From: Microvelia longipes | Taxonomy: Eukaryota > Arthropoda > Insecta > Hemiptera > Veliidae | Length of the DNA: 64,000 nt | Direction: 5' to 3' | NCBI GenBank assembly: GCA_018340805.1 | Contig: JACMZG010001863.1 | Location: 29,593,654-29,657,653, forward strand | Shown here: piece by piece, positions 12,524-26,400 of the stretch | Numbering within the stretch: the first letter of the stretch is position 1 | Layout: each line of letters opens with the position of its first letter | Made by a program: the position numbers and the translations under genes | The notes under the pieces: model-generated | Seen by the model: the letters and a program-made list of their open reading frames with translations, nothing else | Database searches by the model: none | Told to the model about the DNA's origin: nothing

Positions 12524-12791
12524 CATAGAAATATTATCACTAGAGGGCCTTATTGGTTAACTTTTGTATTGTAAAAATGTAACTTTAACACCTTCAACTA
12601 CTAATATAATCAAATAAACAGTACAATATTACAGTAACTAATAGAGCTACGAAACAAATCATAAAAAATGAGTAATAATTAAACGCTTAGACGAGGTGGT
12701 TACCCAGAGACCCTGAGAGACCCAAAAAGATGTTTCATGCTTCTCATTGTATTGAGGTAGGCTGTGCATTCTCTAGTGATATAACTCTATG
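12524..12791. mobile_element. MITE family M1, copy 4
   Basis: Left end CATAGAAATATTATCACTAG and right end CTCTAGTGATATAACTCTAT form an inverted repeat of about 23 bp. It lies only 16 bp from copy 3 and is more diverged and slightly shorter. Confidence 0.75.
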
Positions 12792-12834
12792 GAGATTATA
12801 GACCTCTTTACACTCTTTAGAATTTAGTTTTTCT

Positions 12835-12862
12835 CCCAAGTGGAGGTTTACCTCCACTTGGG
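12835..12862. repeat. Perfect 13-bp-stem hairpin
   Basis: CCCAAGTGGAGGT and ACCTCCACTTGGG separated by two bases. One of many such short palindromes in the window. Confidence 0.9.
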
Positions 12863-13683
12863 ATGTAAACCTTATTGTAATTTAATACATTTATGGAGCA
12901 AGGTCGCTACTTATGAAAATCTAATTTACGACTCAAGTTGTAGGTAAAGTTTATTTTTAAGTATATCATAGCATAGACTAATATAATTTATTTATATCCT
13001 CAATGAAGTCCTTAGTCTTTTTTATTATAATGTGTTGTTTGGGGGAGGAGGCAAAAGTGGAAATAAAGTTTTGTAGAAATTCATTCAGTTTGGGTGGGGG
13101 CGGAGGACCTAGAGATCCAACTCTCTGGTTTGAGGTGGTCCTAAAACAGGCGCTAGTTGCATCACCGATGTAACTACTGCACCGAGCGCTAGTTTTAGCC
13201 TTGTTCCGCTTTTATCAAATATTGTACCCATAATTCATATTTTTATTTAATTTTATGAAAAATTTTCTTGGAAATGAAGAAATAATTATTTTATATATGC
13301 GGGACAAGGTGATCAGACCTGCTCCAGTGGAGAAACGGAAACTAAAAACAACAGGTCCGTCTAAAACAGCTTGTTCCAGGTAAATTGTATCACTGTCTCT
13401 CGAGCTCCCACCCCTACTGTATGAATTTCCACATCACTTTAGTTTGAAGATTAAAATAAAAAATTTGAATTGTTAAATTGAAGATGTAAACGTCACTAGT
13501 TCTACGTTCTACAAAATCAGGAAAAACAAAGATAAGATAGCAAGCCTGATGATCCAAGAAATTAAGTATTGGTGTGTTTTACACATTGACACCCAGTACC
13601 TGTGAGTAGACCAAGTCAATACAAACTTTGATCACAATGTGTTCTGTTTACTTAAAAAAACTTTATTAAACGAACTTACTTTG

Positions 13684-13746
13684 AAGACTCCTTTAAATAT
13701 TAGGAGTCTTTATATAATAAAACCTACCGCCCATAGGTTTTATTAT
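13684..13746. repeat. Two adjacent perfect hairpins
   Basis: AAGACTCCT / AGGAGTCTT (13684-13710) followed directly by ATAATAAAACCTA / TAGGTTTTATTAT (13714-13746, 7-base loop). No U-tract or gene boundary is nearby, so there is no case for a terminator. Confidence 0.9.
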
Positions 13747-15273
13747 CTCTGCTTTAGACTTATTTTCTTTTCTGTGCCTATACATTTGCTGAATGTGACT
13801 CATTAAAAAATGACTCCTGAAATAGTGGGTAGATAAAAAGTCGTCTTTTACTTTTTTCTGTAATTCTACTTTCAGTTTATATATATTTTATTGAAATATT
13901 TTCAATCTAAAACAAAATTAATGTAAAATTTAATTTGCAAAACTTGTAGTTAATGTTTCCTATAGAATTTTATTGAATTGAAGTGAATTGTTGGTTTTAA
14001 CGTATTTTTTCATCATTTGAGAGAAGTTGGCACCTAAAAAGTTTTATTTTTAAGTATTAATAAGTTTCTCTATGATGACATCAGCCTGACAGGCCGGTGA
14101 CCATTCAGATTGGCCAATCCCCAAATACTCTGATAGATTTTGTTATTTTATGAAGTATTTATACTGAAATCCAATCCAAGTACGATTTTTTATTGCATAT
14201 TCATATTTTTTTTTTTAAAGAACGCAGATCACAATGTTGTTAGTTACTACATACTATTTAATTGCTTATACATTATACTCGTACATAAATAGTGCTACTT
14301 TTACTTTCTATAGTGCAACTTCTTATTTCTTCTATTGGGTGTGTTTGCTTATACCACAAACTTTTTTATACAGTTCTATAATTCTGTACAGTTAATTGGG
14401 CTTGTCCCCCAGGGCATGCTGTGTAATTGGGCTTGTCTCTCAGGAACTGCTACGTAACTGAACATGTAGAACAGGACATAGTGCGGGATTAAACTATTCA
14501 CTCAGCACATGCTAGTCCAGTTACGAGGCATGTTCTGTGCTACATCTTCAGTTACAGTGCATGTCATGAGTGACAGGTCCAATCACTTAACTTAAGTTGC
14601 TTCGTAACTTATCCAGTTACGAAGCATGTTGTGGGCAACAGGTCCAATTACGCAGCATGTCCTAGGCAACAAGTCTAATTAGAGAGTAAAATCTCTACAG
14701 GTGGGTTACTCTTATAGAATAAATAGCATTTAATAATTATGAGGGAAATATCTAGTGGATAAGTTTTAAGAGTAGGAAGAAATAGAAATACATTAAATAA
14801 AATTACATTTAAATAATTGTAATTTATGTGACCATTTAGTGAAATTGTAGAAGAATGTTAGAATGTAGAATTCTTTGAGCACTGCAGTCTTCAAAAAATT
14901 TTAAATTATATACTATGAAAAATGACTTTTTATTGAAAAACTGCATTTTCTGGCCACTTTATCTTTCTGAAGCCCTTGTCAGGTTAAATTGTTTGCTTAG
15001 CAGAGCTCATTTAATTTATTTTATAACAACATCACAAAAATTGCCTCTAGTCCTTTTTTACAGCCACAATTTCATTCATTGGCTCTCAGGATATTACCTC
15101 ATCTGCAATTTTTTGTATTTATTGACAGAGTATTTCCTATCTGTACAGGATTCGTCAATATTTGGTTCGATTAGTTGGTACCATATTAGAGAGTACACTT
15201 TTTTGCTGTTATTTTCCTATCTATGCACGTTTTCCAATTTTACAATGTGCTTTGTTCATTTGATTTTTTTCAG
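13747..15273. other. Region upstream of the first read TEP-A exon; first exons not found
   Basis: TEP-A must have a signal-peptide exon upstream of 15274, because that exon starts with one base completing a split codon (phase 2), just as in TEP-B. The best candidate start seen is ATG at 14234-14236, opening a hydrophobic, Tyr-rich stretch (MLLVTTYYLIAYTLY), but its only phase-2 donor (GGGT|GTGTTT, after 14340) is weak. The 14915-15487 frame is intron read-through into the exon. Direct repeats around 14395-14690 share GCATGT..TGGGC..CAGG.CCAATTA motifs. Confidence 0.35.
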
Positions 15274-18200
15274 ATGGTATACTGTTGTTGGATCAAAAGC
15301 ATTGAGGCCTAACTGGGACTACCACTGTGCTGTGACTGTATCAAGCAGTTATCCCCCTAGGCCAACTACTGTAGTTGTGGAAATCTCTGGCAGACAAGAT
15401 TCTGGAGCCACATTTAAAACTAGTCAATTTACTACTGTAGAACCTTATGTCACTAGGATAGTCAGACTTCAGGTAACTTTCTATTAATCTTCACTCCTTG
15501 GTTCTTCTATAATCATATTTATTTATTTTTAAATTTACTCAAGTGGCCGAAGCCGATTAAAGCTCCTCATAATTGTATTATTGCATTTTTAAATTGAATT
15601 ATGAATGCCTTCACTTAACCTTTAAAACTTAAACAACTTGATGATTACTATAAAATCATCTTTGGAACAAATAAAATTGTCTGGAAAGGGAAATAGTTGA
15701 AAGGGTGGAATGCATTATGGTAATATTTTATGTTGGGCTACAGAACATTTATATTCCTTAACATTTAAAATACCCCATCATTCAGGAAGGTTATCTGAAC
15801 CTCTTGATTTGCTTTACTGAATGTCCATACTACCTTACAATATTTAATATGAATATTATTCATTTCAGATTGGTGAGCTGGGCCCAGGTGAATATAATTT
15901 AACAGCTAGAGGAGAAGGTGGATTGCAATTCTTCAATTCTACTCCTCTCACATACCAGGCTAAAAGTCTTTCTATATTTGTTCAGACAGATAGAGCTGTC
16001 TATAAGCCAAGTTCTAAAGTACAATTTAGGGTTCTAGTTCTAGATTCTAATCTCAAACCTACAGTAACTGGAGCTATTGAAATTTTTATTACTGTGAGTA
16101 ATTCTTTAATTTGTTTATTCTTTTAATTAGTAGCATTACTGACTTATCACAATGAGGTATGATCCAAGTTTAATTTTAATACCACCTCTGTGATTCTGAA
16201 GAAATGAAATCCCAAAAGTTTTCATATATTCCCATTTTTCTTAATTGAATTTAATTATTATGAGCGTGTATATTATGTAATTAATTATATTTGTTTAATG
16301 TTTAGGATGGTGATAATAATAGAGTAAAAGAATGGCGCCGTGTTTTAACTACAAGAGGAGTATGGTCAGGAGAATTAGAACTGTCAGACAGTCCTGTGTT
16401 AGGAGATTGGAAAATTCACGTGTCTGCCCTTGATCAAAACGTAGTAAAGAAGTTTGAAGTAGCAGAATATGTTTTACCAAAATTTGAAGTTTCTTTAAAT
16501 GTCCCTAGTCATTCACTTTTCAGAGATTCGAGGATTGCTGCAGATGTTAGAGCCAAGTAAGTCTACTTATTTCAAGCTGAACACTCAATATATATTTTAT
16601 ATAATAGGGCATTTTCCTCTATTTGTCCTTTCTAGTGAGGATTCTAACATACCTCAGGATTTATGATACGATTGAGCATACATCTAGCCTTTACCATGAT
16701 GATACCCACAGCCTCTTCTAAAAAATAACCTCTTGCCAAGAATTTTTTGGAAACATATGTTAGCTTACTATGCTAACATATGTTTACAGGATTACAGGCT
16801 GAAGATCTCTATTGCTATTAGTTGATATTTTATTATGTGGAAAAACATGTCCTTAAATTACATTACTTTGATTTCAGATACACCTATGGAAGACCTGTAA
16901 AGGGGGAAGCTACTGTTACTATGCAACCCACATTCTTTTCAGAAAGTATTCAACCAATATTTTCAAACCCAGTTCGTAAAGTTATTCCTATTGATGGAAA
17001 AGCTATGGTTGAATTTGATGTTGTTAGAGAACTTAAGTAAGTCCCTTTATGTTTACATTATTATTTGTTAAGCATTCTGTTACTGGTTATTGTAAGCTTA
17101 ACTGCCATGTATCTAAACTTAATCGTTTGATTATCAGTAACTTATGAAACTAGTTACAGGGGAATAAACTAAAGAAGGACACATAAATGAAAATTCAGTA
17201 TAGTACTCCTCTATTTATTGGGAAGTAACCAGTTAAAGAAGTACCTTTTGGCATACCTTAGATGTTTGACCTATAGTTTGATCAGTGTTCTTTTATAGGA
17301 ACTTATAAAACTACTTTTCAAAAAGTGGTTCAATTTTTGTGGTACTAAAAGGATCTGGAGGCCAACCTTTTTCTGGATTTTATATCTACTGGTTAAACGT
17401 ACAAAAATATAGTACATTTCTTTCTTTAATTTTTATTGGGTTATATTTTGCTTTTTACCCTTCTCAAAAATATATTAAGAAAATAATTTATATTGGTTTG
17501 CTCTCAATGTTTTCTTTTTTACATAAATAAGTTGTATTTATATTTGTATGTTGTGTTCCTAATTTTTGTAAAAATTTTAATTTCGTCTAACTTGTGTTTT
17601 AGTTTAACTGATGACTATGAAAGAACAATTAAATTTGAGGTGACAGTAGAAGAAGCGCTGACGGGTAGAAGACAGAATACATCTGTTTTAATGACTCTTC
17701 ATGAACACAAATATCACTTGGAGTTAGTGAAAACTTCTGATTTCTTTAAACCTGGTCTGAAACACGTAGTTTTTGTAAGTCAAGTATCATTTCATTTACA
17801 TGTTAACCTGTTATCTTTTTAAACTTTCCCATATGTTCATAAATATCTTATTTATTTAATCATTTTGTGTTCATTTTAATTTAATTTATTTATTTAATTT
17901 ATTAATTTTAATTTAATTTATTTATTTAATTTTTTAATTTAATTTATTTAACTTATTTATTATTCACCTTATTTATTTATTTTAGCTAAAAGTAACCCAG
18001 TTTGATGGAACGCCTGTAATTAATAGCAATCTTCCAGTTAAAATAAAATCAGGATACACAAATGCATATGAAACTTATGAGGAAACTACTCATGAAATTT
18101 CTCCCACGGGGTTGATAAAGCTTACTTTTTATCCTCCAAAAAATACATCTGTAATTGGTGTTGAGGTAAATTAAATTTATCTTAAGCTGTATACATTTAA

Positions 18201-20456
18201 TTTATTATTTTAATTATTTGCTGTCAATAGACAATAAATACATTCTGTTATAGGAAGTATATGAACTCTACTTTTCTTTTACAAAAGGAAACAGGTACGC
18301 TATGGTATTATGACCATTGGTTTTTGGCACACGGATGGCGAGAGATCTCTGGGCTTTAATTGGTTCGCACCAGTAATTCATGGCAGAAATGCACTACTAT
18401 CAACTATGTAAAAATTAATTGCCCTAATTGAGGAGGACTTCTTAGAGACATAAAAATTACAAGACGTTACCTTTTACTGTTGAATTTAAGCATTATTAAT
18501 GATTTAACAAACTTCTAGTGATTAATGTTACCTTTTAAAATAAATATTTGTTTTAAACTCATTTATTTTTATTTGAAACTGAAGAATGACTATTCAGCAT
18601 TGCCGACTTTAGAACTAGGAAAATTTGTCTGTAAACAGGTGTTGGCAATCCTACTACCATTTTTTACTCAAATATGGTTTTCAAATGAAAATAATTAATG
18701 TTTTAATATTTATATTTTTTAAAGGTTCATAATATTTTATTTCAGTGTTTTCACTACTTACCTATTTGTTGATGTCTCTCAATTATTTTTTTAATAATTT
18801 ATTATTACTGGAAGGCGTAGTTTATCGATAGCTTTTCTCAATCTTTATTTATTCAATACTAGTTTAAAGTGAAAAGAATTGTATTGTATTGTATTGTCTG
18901 TTATCCCTGGTGTGTTGAGTTAACGAGTGCAACTATTTTTTCTATGATATAAATATTGGTTTGTTAATAAGTTACCAATAACGATAGTTTATAAAATTAT
19001 CTACATGATTTATTGATATTTTTGTACTATTGTTTAGGCGTCATATGGCGGAGTTACTGAATGGTTTACCAGTGTTAGTGCTGCTGTTTCTCCGAGTGGA
19101 AATTATATCCAAGCATCCATAACGACAGAAATTCCAAGAGTATTGAATTTTTATTTTTATTATTATATAAAATTATTTGTATAATGTAGAATTTAAATTT
19201 ATTTGAGGTTGTTATTTTTAGATAGTTAAGCTATATTTAAAATGATAACTGTATTAGGAGGTTTGAGTCATTTTTATCTCCTGGTGCAATAATCTATAAG
19301 GCACTTAGTCCAAAGATGTCAAAGACAAGTTTATTGTTCTGAAAATTCAACCCATATTATTAAGTTTTTAGCAATTTTTTAAAGGGAAAATGAGCTTATG
19401 AGATTGGATTTATGTTTATTACATAATAATATTCCTTTAATTATTCTCTGCAGGCAGGCCACCTATGTGGTCGTTGGTCATAAAGTTTCAGTTAACTGAT
19501 CTTTGACACCACGGTGGTCTGGGGTTTGAATACCAGGTTACGCTCATAGTTTATATAAGATTATTGTTCAAATAAATGATCGCCAACTTTAGAATATACT
19601 TGGAGCGTAGCGGTTGCCATTACCACCACAGGTATAAGCTGAAAGGTTCTAAACAGGTATTATTATTATTATTATTATTATATTTTCTTCAGGTGAATTC
19701 TGATGTGGAAGTTGAAGTCAATATTACTGAACACACTCCATCTATTATATATCAAGTAGTTGGAAGAGGAGATGTATTACTAGCTAATACAGTATCAGTT
19801 AGAAGGGACGCTACCACAGCTGCTTTTAGATTCCTTGCCACATCATCTATGGCCCCTACAGCTAAGCTTATTGTGTACTATGTCAGAGAAGATGGAGAGT
19901 TAGTAGCTGATACTGTTGATATTGAAATTGATGCCACTCTTCAAAATTTTGTGAGTTTTCCTCCATTTTAGATACTTTTCTGTGATTTATTTATGATACC
20001 TTTGAAATTTAAACAGTGAATATCTCAGTTGAATCTCATATAATGGTGACAAAATATAGTACAAGTGATGGACATAATACGTGTGGGATTTATTCTTTGT
20101 ATTTTCATATGTACTTTATTTGTCGAAGAATTTACCCCATTTTATACCTTTAAACATTTTATCCCACTTATAACTATTTCATAATTATAATAGTTTTACT
20201 GCTGTTAAGCGTTAGCTAATATGAGATATTTGTTTACTTAAAGTGTAAAATTCATCTTATATTTTTGTGCATTTTATATTTATGTGTAATTTTATTTTTA
20301 TTATATTTTCAGGTAACTGTCGACACAAATATAAATGAAGTGGGCCCTGGTCAAGGAGTTGAGTTCAGATTAAAAACAAAACCGAATTCATATGTTGGTC
20401 TATTGGGCGTGGATCAAAGTGTTCTCTTACTTAAGAAAGGAAATGATATTCTCATG
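15274..20456 (+). CDS. TEP-A exons 3-11: N-terminal macroglobulin domains (MG1-MG5)
   Basis: Exons: 15274-15472, 15869-16093, 16306-16556, 16878-17036, 17603-17774, 17986-18165, 19038-19139, 19693-19950, 20313-20456. The first begins the mature protein ([13 protein letters not shown]). The third holds [13 protein letters not shown]. The last ends [17 protein letters not shown], the conserved D-Q-S-V motif before the bait region. The donor after 19139 (AGA|GTATTG) is weak, but it is fixed by the identical 102-bp length of the paralogous exon. Exon 7 is 75 bp shorter than in TEP-B. The intron before 17986 is an (ATTT)n-like low-complexity tract. Confidence 0.9.
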
Positions 20457-23400
20457 GTATGATAATTATTCACAATATAAAAATTCTGTGGATTATTCAA
20501 TGATAAAAATCACCGAATTAATCCAGTCCATTATTTGGTCTAAATTGTAAACTATATTTTAAGATGCAAGCAATAGCTATGGTCTGGGTAAACTTATGAC
20601 ACTTCAAGCTACATAAAAAATATTTGTTAATATTTGGTTTTGAAAAATATCTGGCATTCTTGAAATTTGTTTTATACCACACCATTTTGTATTTTTTCTT
20701 TTAATTTGATCAGTTCCTCCTTTCAGGAATTGATTTTTATACTGAGTTTAATTTACATCAATACATGCTGTGAATTATGTGCTACAATAGTGCACATACA
20801 CTTTGACCCTTTATTAGTCTATCTTACAGGGATGTTTACTTAAAAATTACAATTATTTTTATTTTGTGTGATTTATTGGTACAATGTGGGCAAAAAAGGG
20901 GCAATCCCATTTTTTGCTTATAAAGTCATTCCCCTTTATTAAAGTAGATAGGACATCAATTTTTTTTTTTTTTTTTTTGTTGAGCAGCTATGGATATTAT
21001 ATTAGATTATTAAGTATCAAAATATTTTCTATGAAGCATATTTTTATTTGCTCAACTAGGGATCAAAGCATATTTTCTCAAATGAGGTCCAGTTTTTCTC
21101 TACAAGAAATTACTTTGCTCCTGAGGTCTTTAGGCAGGGAGCAAATGTGTTGTTTTACTTCGTTGGAGGGAACTGTTTAAGCCATGTTGCATATTAAATT
21201 TTATTTAGAACTAGTTACCTAGTTTTCAAAATCTCCTTGTGGCTATAATAACTTATAATTTTAACTCTATTACAAAAACTTGCTGGTAAATGCATGTATG
21301 ACCTGCTTCACCTATTATAACCTGTTACACCCTTCATTATACAACCTATAGCTGATTTAAATCACTAACAATATTATATAACAATATAGACCTAAAGGAA
21401 CACACTTTATTTTTTCATCACTGTTTTTCCTTCCCTAGGAGGAGTAAGTGATTTCTAGCTAGCTAGCTAGCAACTTCAGAGAAGCAATTTTTTACTTAGT
21501 TTTTTACTTTTGAAATTTGTAATCAACCACTATAATTAGCTAAAATCCATGAAAGCCATGATTGAAAAACATGCACAAATATTTGTATTTATCAAGGTTA
21601 GGTATTAAGTTGATTTACTAAGATTTATTACAGTTCACATTGTCTAAGGATTAATGTTCTTTTAAACTTATTTAAATTTCTAAAGTTTTAAGCATTTAAA
21701 GAGTTCATTGATTGGTTTCTAGGATGATGTGATGAATGAGCTGAAATCTTATGATAATCCTAACGATCTCAGTAATTTTGGAAGCTGGCGTGGTGCGTTT
21801 ACTGCCAGAAAAGCCTTTGAGGTAAGATATTCTTAAATTTCTTTATCAATCAAGTGTATATTTGTATTAATATAATTTAAAACTCGAGTAGACCTTAATA
21901 AATACCGTTTTTGTCAATTTATTTGAAGTACCTTTCATGTATACTAATGAAAATATTATTATTTCACGAATCTGTGAAATAATCAATTCATATTCATCTA
22001 TTAATCTGTATAGTTCATAATATAATTTTTCCTTAAGTAATCAACTTTTGTAATCAAGCACTACAATATTGTGGTAAAGATTTTGGTGTATACTTTAAAC
22101 TGAAACTAATTATTATTCTTATTATTATTATAATAGTTATTATACTTTATTTTTAGTTAATATACTGTGACAAATCAAATACTTACTTGTACTTAATGAA
22201 TATAAGTGAGTATGTTTTGTATTATAATTATCTTTGGCTATGAATAGATCTAATCTTATAATTATCGTGTCTAGGATGCTGGAGCTGTTGTTTTAACCAA
22301 TGGATTTGTTTTTGAAAGCACTCCTTGGCGTAAGTATCTATTGTAATACTTTTTTTCTCACTAAAAATGTTTTCATTCAATCTTTTTTCTATACAATATA
22401 ACACTGATTACTGCAGATCCATCAGTTATTATATTGGTGTTTACCTGACAAATATATTGAAAGACTAAAGCAGTTTTATATTATTTAGTGTATCATGTCA
22501 TTTACATAATGAATTAATGAACCATTTATTTGATCTTTAAATTAACATTGATACAATTAATCAATTTAAATAAACAATTTTATTGATCAAAATCAGTCTG
22601 GGCTGTGATCTTGATTGTATTTAAATATAGATTTAAAAACAATGATCACATCTAATGGTTTTTTATATCATTTATACAATACATGATAATAAATAATTAA
22701 GGAATAATAAATCATTATTCCTGTTATAGTTATCTCTGATTACTATAACATCAGAGCATGGCTTATTTTTACTATGTCATTTAATAATCAAGTGTAATAA
22801 CACCAAATGAGTTGATTATATTGTGCACATTTATTTATGATTTTGTTTGAATCTATTACTATTATTATTACGCTTTTATAGAGATGTATTGTTTTTAAAT
22901 GGTTTACTAGTTACTTTATTAAACAAACCTAGTCATAAAATCCTATCAAATTGCATAATGTGAGGTAAGTAAAAGGCATTTTTTTAAATTTTGCAAGAGG
23001 AAAGATACAGAAATAAATGTTCCAATAAGGTCTTAAGTGCTTTAAAATATTATTTGGTCATATTAAGTAAATAGTGTTTTAAAAAAATCATTAAATTGTC
23101 ACAATTAAATGCTGTCAGCTCATTATTTAAATACTGTCAGTTTAGTATTTAAATACTGTCAGCTCAGTATTTAAATACTGTCACCTCATTATTTAAATAC
23201 TGTTACCTCATTATTTAAATTCTGTCATCTCAGTATTTAAATGCTGTCTGCTCAGTATTTTTACTTGCAATCTGTGCTAAAATATCCTCCCTATAGATTA
23301 TTAGTAAAAATATTCTTTTTTACTGATAGTCTATAGGGCTATTTGCTTGCTACTACCTTTTTTCAGTCTTATTTGCTAATTTTAAATTAAGAACCATTTG

Positions 23401-26400
23401 AGAATACCCTACATCTCTATTATACATCACTCAACAACAACTATTATGAGATATACCATGTTATAATTACAGCCCAAGTGTCATTAGTAAGAACTTATTT
23501 TATATTATTTTATTTTAATCGTTTCACTTTGTAATTGTTACGTTAACTCATCATGTCATAATCTTACTCACTCTGTCACGTGAAAAAATTTTATTATTTT
23601 TTTGCTAATATGTTACTTTAAAGTAATATTTTTTTCAAGTGACTGATTCATTCATCATTAATAGTACAAACATGGCTATTAATTATTCATTAACACTATC
23701 ACTAGAAATAATTAACCATTAGTAGTCATTTAGTTATCTGGAAAATCTTTCAGCCATTATTTAGGCACTTTAATCAGTACTAAAATTTAATATATTACTT
23801 CTACTAACATTAATTAGAATATAACGAAGAATTTGGTTTTTTAAACTAATTAAAAATGTTTAATGCGCTTAAAGAAATAATATCTTCTAGAAATTGAGCT
23901 TTTTCAAATTAATTTTAAAGAAAAACAATAATTTTTTACTTAATTAAATTATATAATTTAATGAACCCTTAAATAGGAATTAAGGTTCTTATTGTTCACC
24001 TAATTACAGTGCATCTTGCAATTTGTTTTTACTGGTTGGAAAAATAACATTGCTATGCGGATAAGAGATATGGGTTTTACTCTTTTTTACTTGTCATCTT
24101 GAAGAGTCTTAATATAACATTATTTTATTGTTGTGATAATTGTTAGCATGATAAATGTCCCTTGATCTGCTTAGTGTCTAAAAGCTTTTATAGCCACGCC
24201 ATTGAGTGAGCCACCCATTTAATGCTTGGTTTGTCAAGTTAGGGCATGAAAAAAGCTAGGTTAAGAAATTCATTGGATAATTGTTATAAATTACATTAAG
24301 ATTTTCCAAATTTTGATTTGGCTGAGACTACTATGACGTACTTCTGGGCACTAATTTTTCACTTAAAAATGCTTCTTTCACTCATCACCTATCACAAAAT
24401 ATTTGTTGCATTTTCTACTCTCCTTAAAAAAATGTGTTTAAAGTCACTAGAGAAGAAATAGAAAGCGAGAATATGTTGCGTGTGTTTTGTACAGTGCATT
24501 ACCGTGGTAACTTCATGGATGATCTTGATTCTGCTGCATTCGAAGGTCGTCTTTATAACTCTGTTGCTGAACCTTCTGTAGGAAATGGTGATTTTGGTGG
24601 TTTAGCTGCCAAACCAAGATTGCGTTCCCATTTCCCAGAAACTTGGATATGGGATACAATTGACACTGAGTAAGTACATTCAAGCATGGTAGTAGCATTT
24701 CTTATGGTTCTATATGAATAGAAAATTGTAGTTTTGCTTAATTAATTGGTGGTTAGGATGTTGTTAGTCAAGTCCATTTAGCTGCATCTGTAAAAGTAAG
24801 TGTTCTTTTTGTTGCTTGTTCAAAAATTAATTTTGGTAGTGGGTTTTCTAAACTTTACTATAAACTTTTATTTAAGAATTTTTCTTACTTGTGGCATTTG
24901 GGCGTGTAAAATTATGTTTCGGAGAGTTATAATATGAGGACATGGATCGACAGGGTTAACAGAATGGGGCACTAAAGCTGAAAAGAGGCCACTTAGACTT
25001 GGAGGTGCACAAGGAAGTGATAAATGGTTCAAACCAGATTTAGGACGACCAGTTCCTGTTAGACATGCTACAAGACCCCCGCTTGCTGGACCTTATGCCT
25101 TTTCAAGAATACCCAGACCTTCATGGCAGCATCCTAGACTCTTCTTAACGAAACCTATTCCTCAGTTCACTTGGCTTTTCTCTAATCTCACTACTGAGTA
25201 AACTATTATTTTTCTGCTTTATTTTTTTCCTAATAATCTTTTGCACCTCTGTTTTTCAATAAAGGTTTGGGTATGTTTGTTTTTAGTAATGCACTGTGAG
25301 AAAATCTATTACTTTTAAATTATTAAAAAAGGCAACAGTGATGCATTTGTCAACTTTTATCATAAATTGGTTTAAAATAAACAATTCTAATTTATACGAA
25401 TTGGTTAAATTTTTTAATACTGATTTTACTAAAATATTTGGCAGTTAAATTAAACAAGTCTTCTTCTATTGTTTTTTGAAATGTGGTTCTTTAACCAATT
25501 ATTTGTGAACTTATAACCTTATAACCAGAATATATTTTTCTTCCAATATTCGATTGTTCTAATGTGGACTACTTGAGTTAATAATAAACTGCAGAATTTC
25601 AGCAACAATCCAGTTTATCGATGCCTGTACATTTTTCAAAACTGATGTGAGGGTTTCAATAATGCAGTTTGTTTTTGGTCCATTGATTTGGTACTTAAGT
25701 TTTTACATATTATCAAGAAACTGGTTTAAAACCTTATTCCTTTCAAAACAACTGTAATACTATACAAAAAAACCAACCCGTCTTTCCACAAAAGAATTCA
25801 GCCCACTTTCGAAAGACTGAAGCCTTGTCAGGCTTCAGTCTTTAGATAGTATGTTAGACGCCTGTACTCAATTCACCAGCACTGTTGATGGCATTATTAA
25901 TGAAATTCGGCTCTGCTTTTATTTAATAAATTCTTTTGTGGTGAGACATGTTGGTTTTTGGTGTACTGAGTATTACTCCACTGCGCTTTAAGAAGTCATA
26001 ACTGTAAAACTATTTTTTTAATTAAATTTACTCTTTGTTTAAAGATATAAACATTTTAAGTATTATTCCTTTTAATTACAAAACTGAAATGGAATTTATA
26101 AAAAGTAATTTATAATTTATTTTTTCAGTTATGATGGGCGAGCATCTATCAGAAAAACAGTCCCTGATACCATCACATCATGGGTTGTTTCAGCTTTCTC
26201 TATAGATTCATTATTTGGACTTGGATTAATAGATATTCCCAGAAAGGTGATTATATGAAGTATTTTTGTACAAAATAATTGAATACAAACTGTAAAATCA
26301 ATTTAGTCGTTAAATCAACTGTAAGTCAATTTAGATCGAGCACAAATAAGCAATTACTACATTCACTCAGCGTATGTAACAGTTGATGGTGTTTCATACA

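Noticed and set aside
12835..13746. Hairpins as terminators or riboswitches
   Set aside because: A eukaryotic genome without adjacent genes; tight palindromes of this kind occur throughout the window.
14915..15487. 190-residue frame as a separate gene or as the TEP-A start
   Set aside because: Only the last third (from 15274) is the TEP-A exon. The rest is intron with a T-rich acceptor region and no family similarity.
24513..24698. 61-residue minus-strand frame
   Set aside because: Antisense shadow of bait exon 14a.
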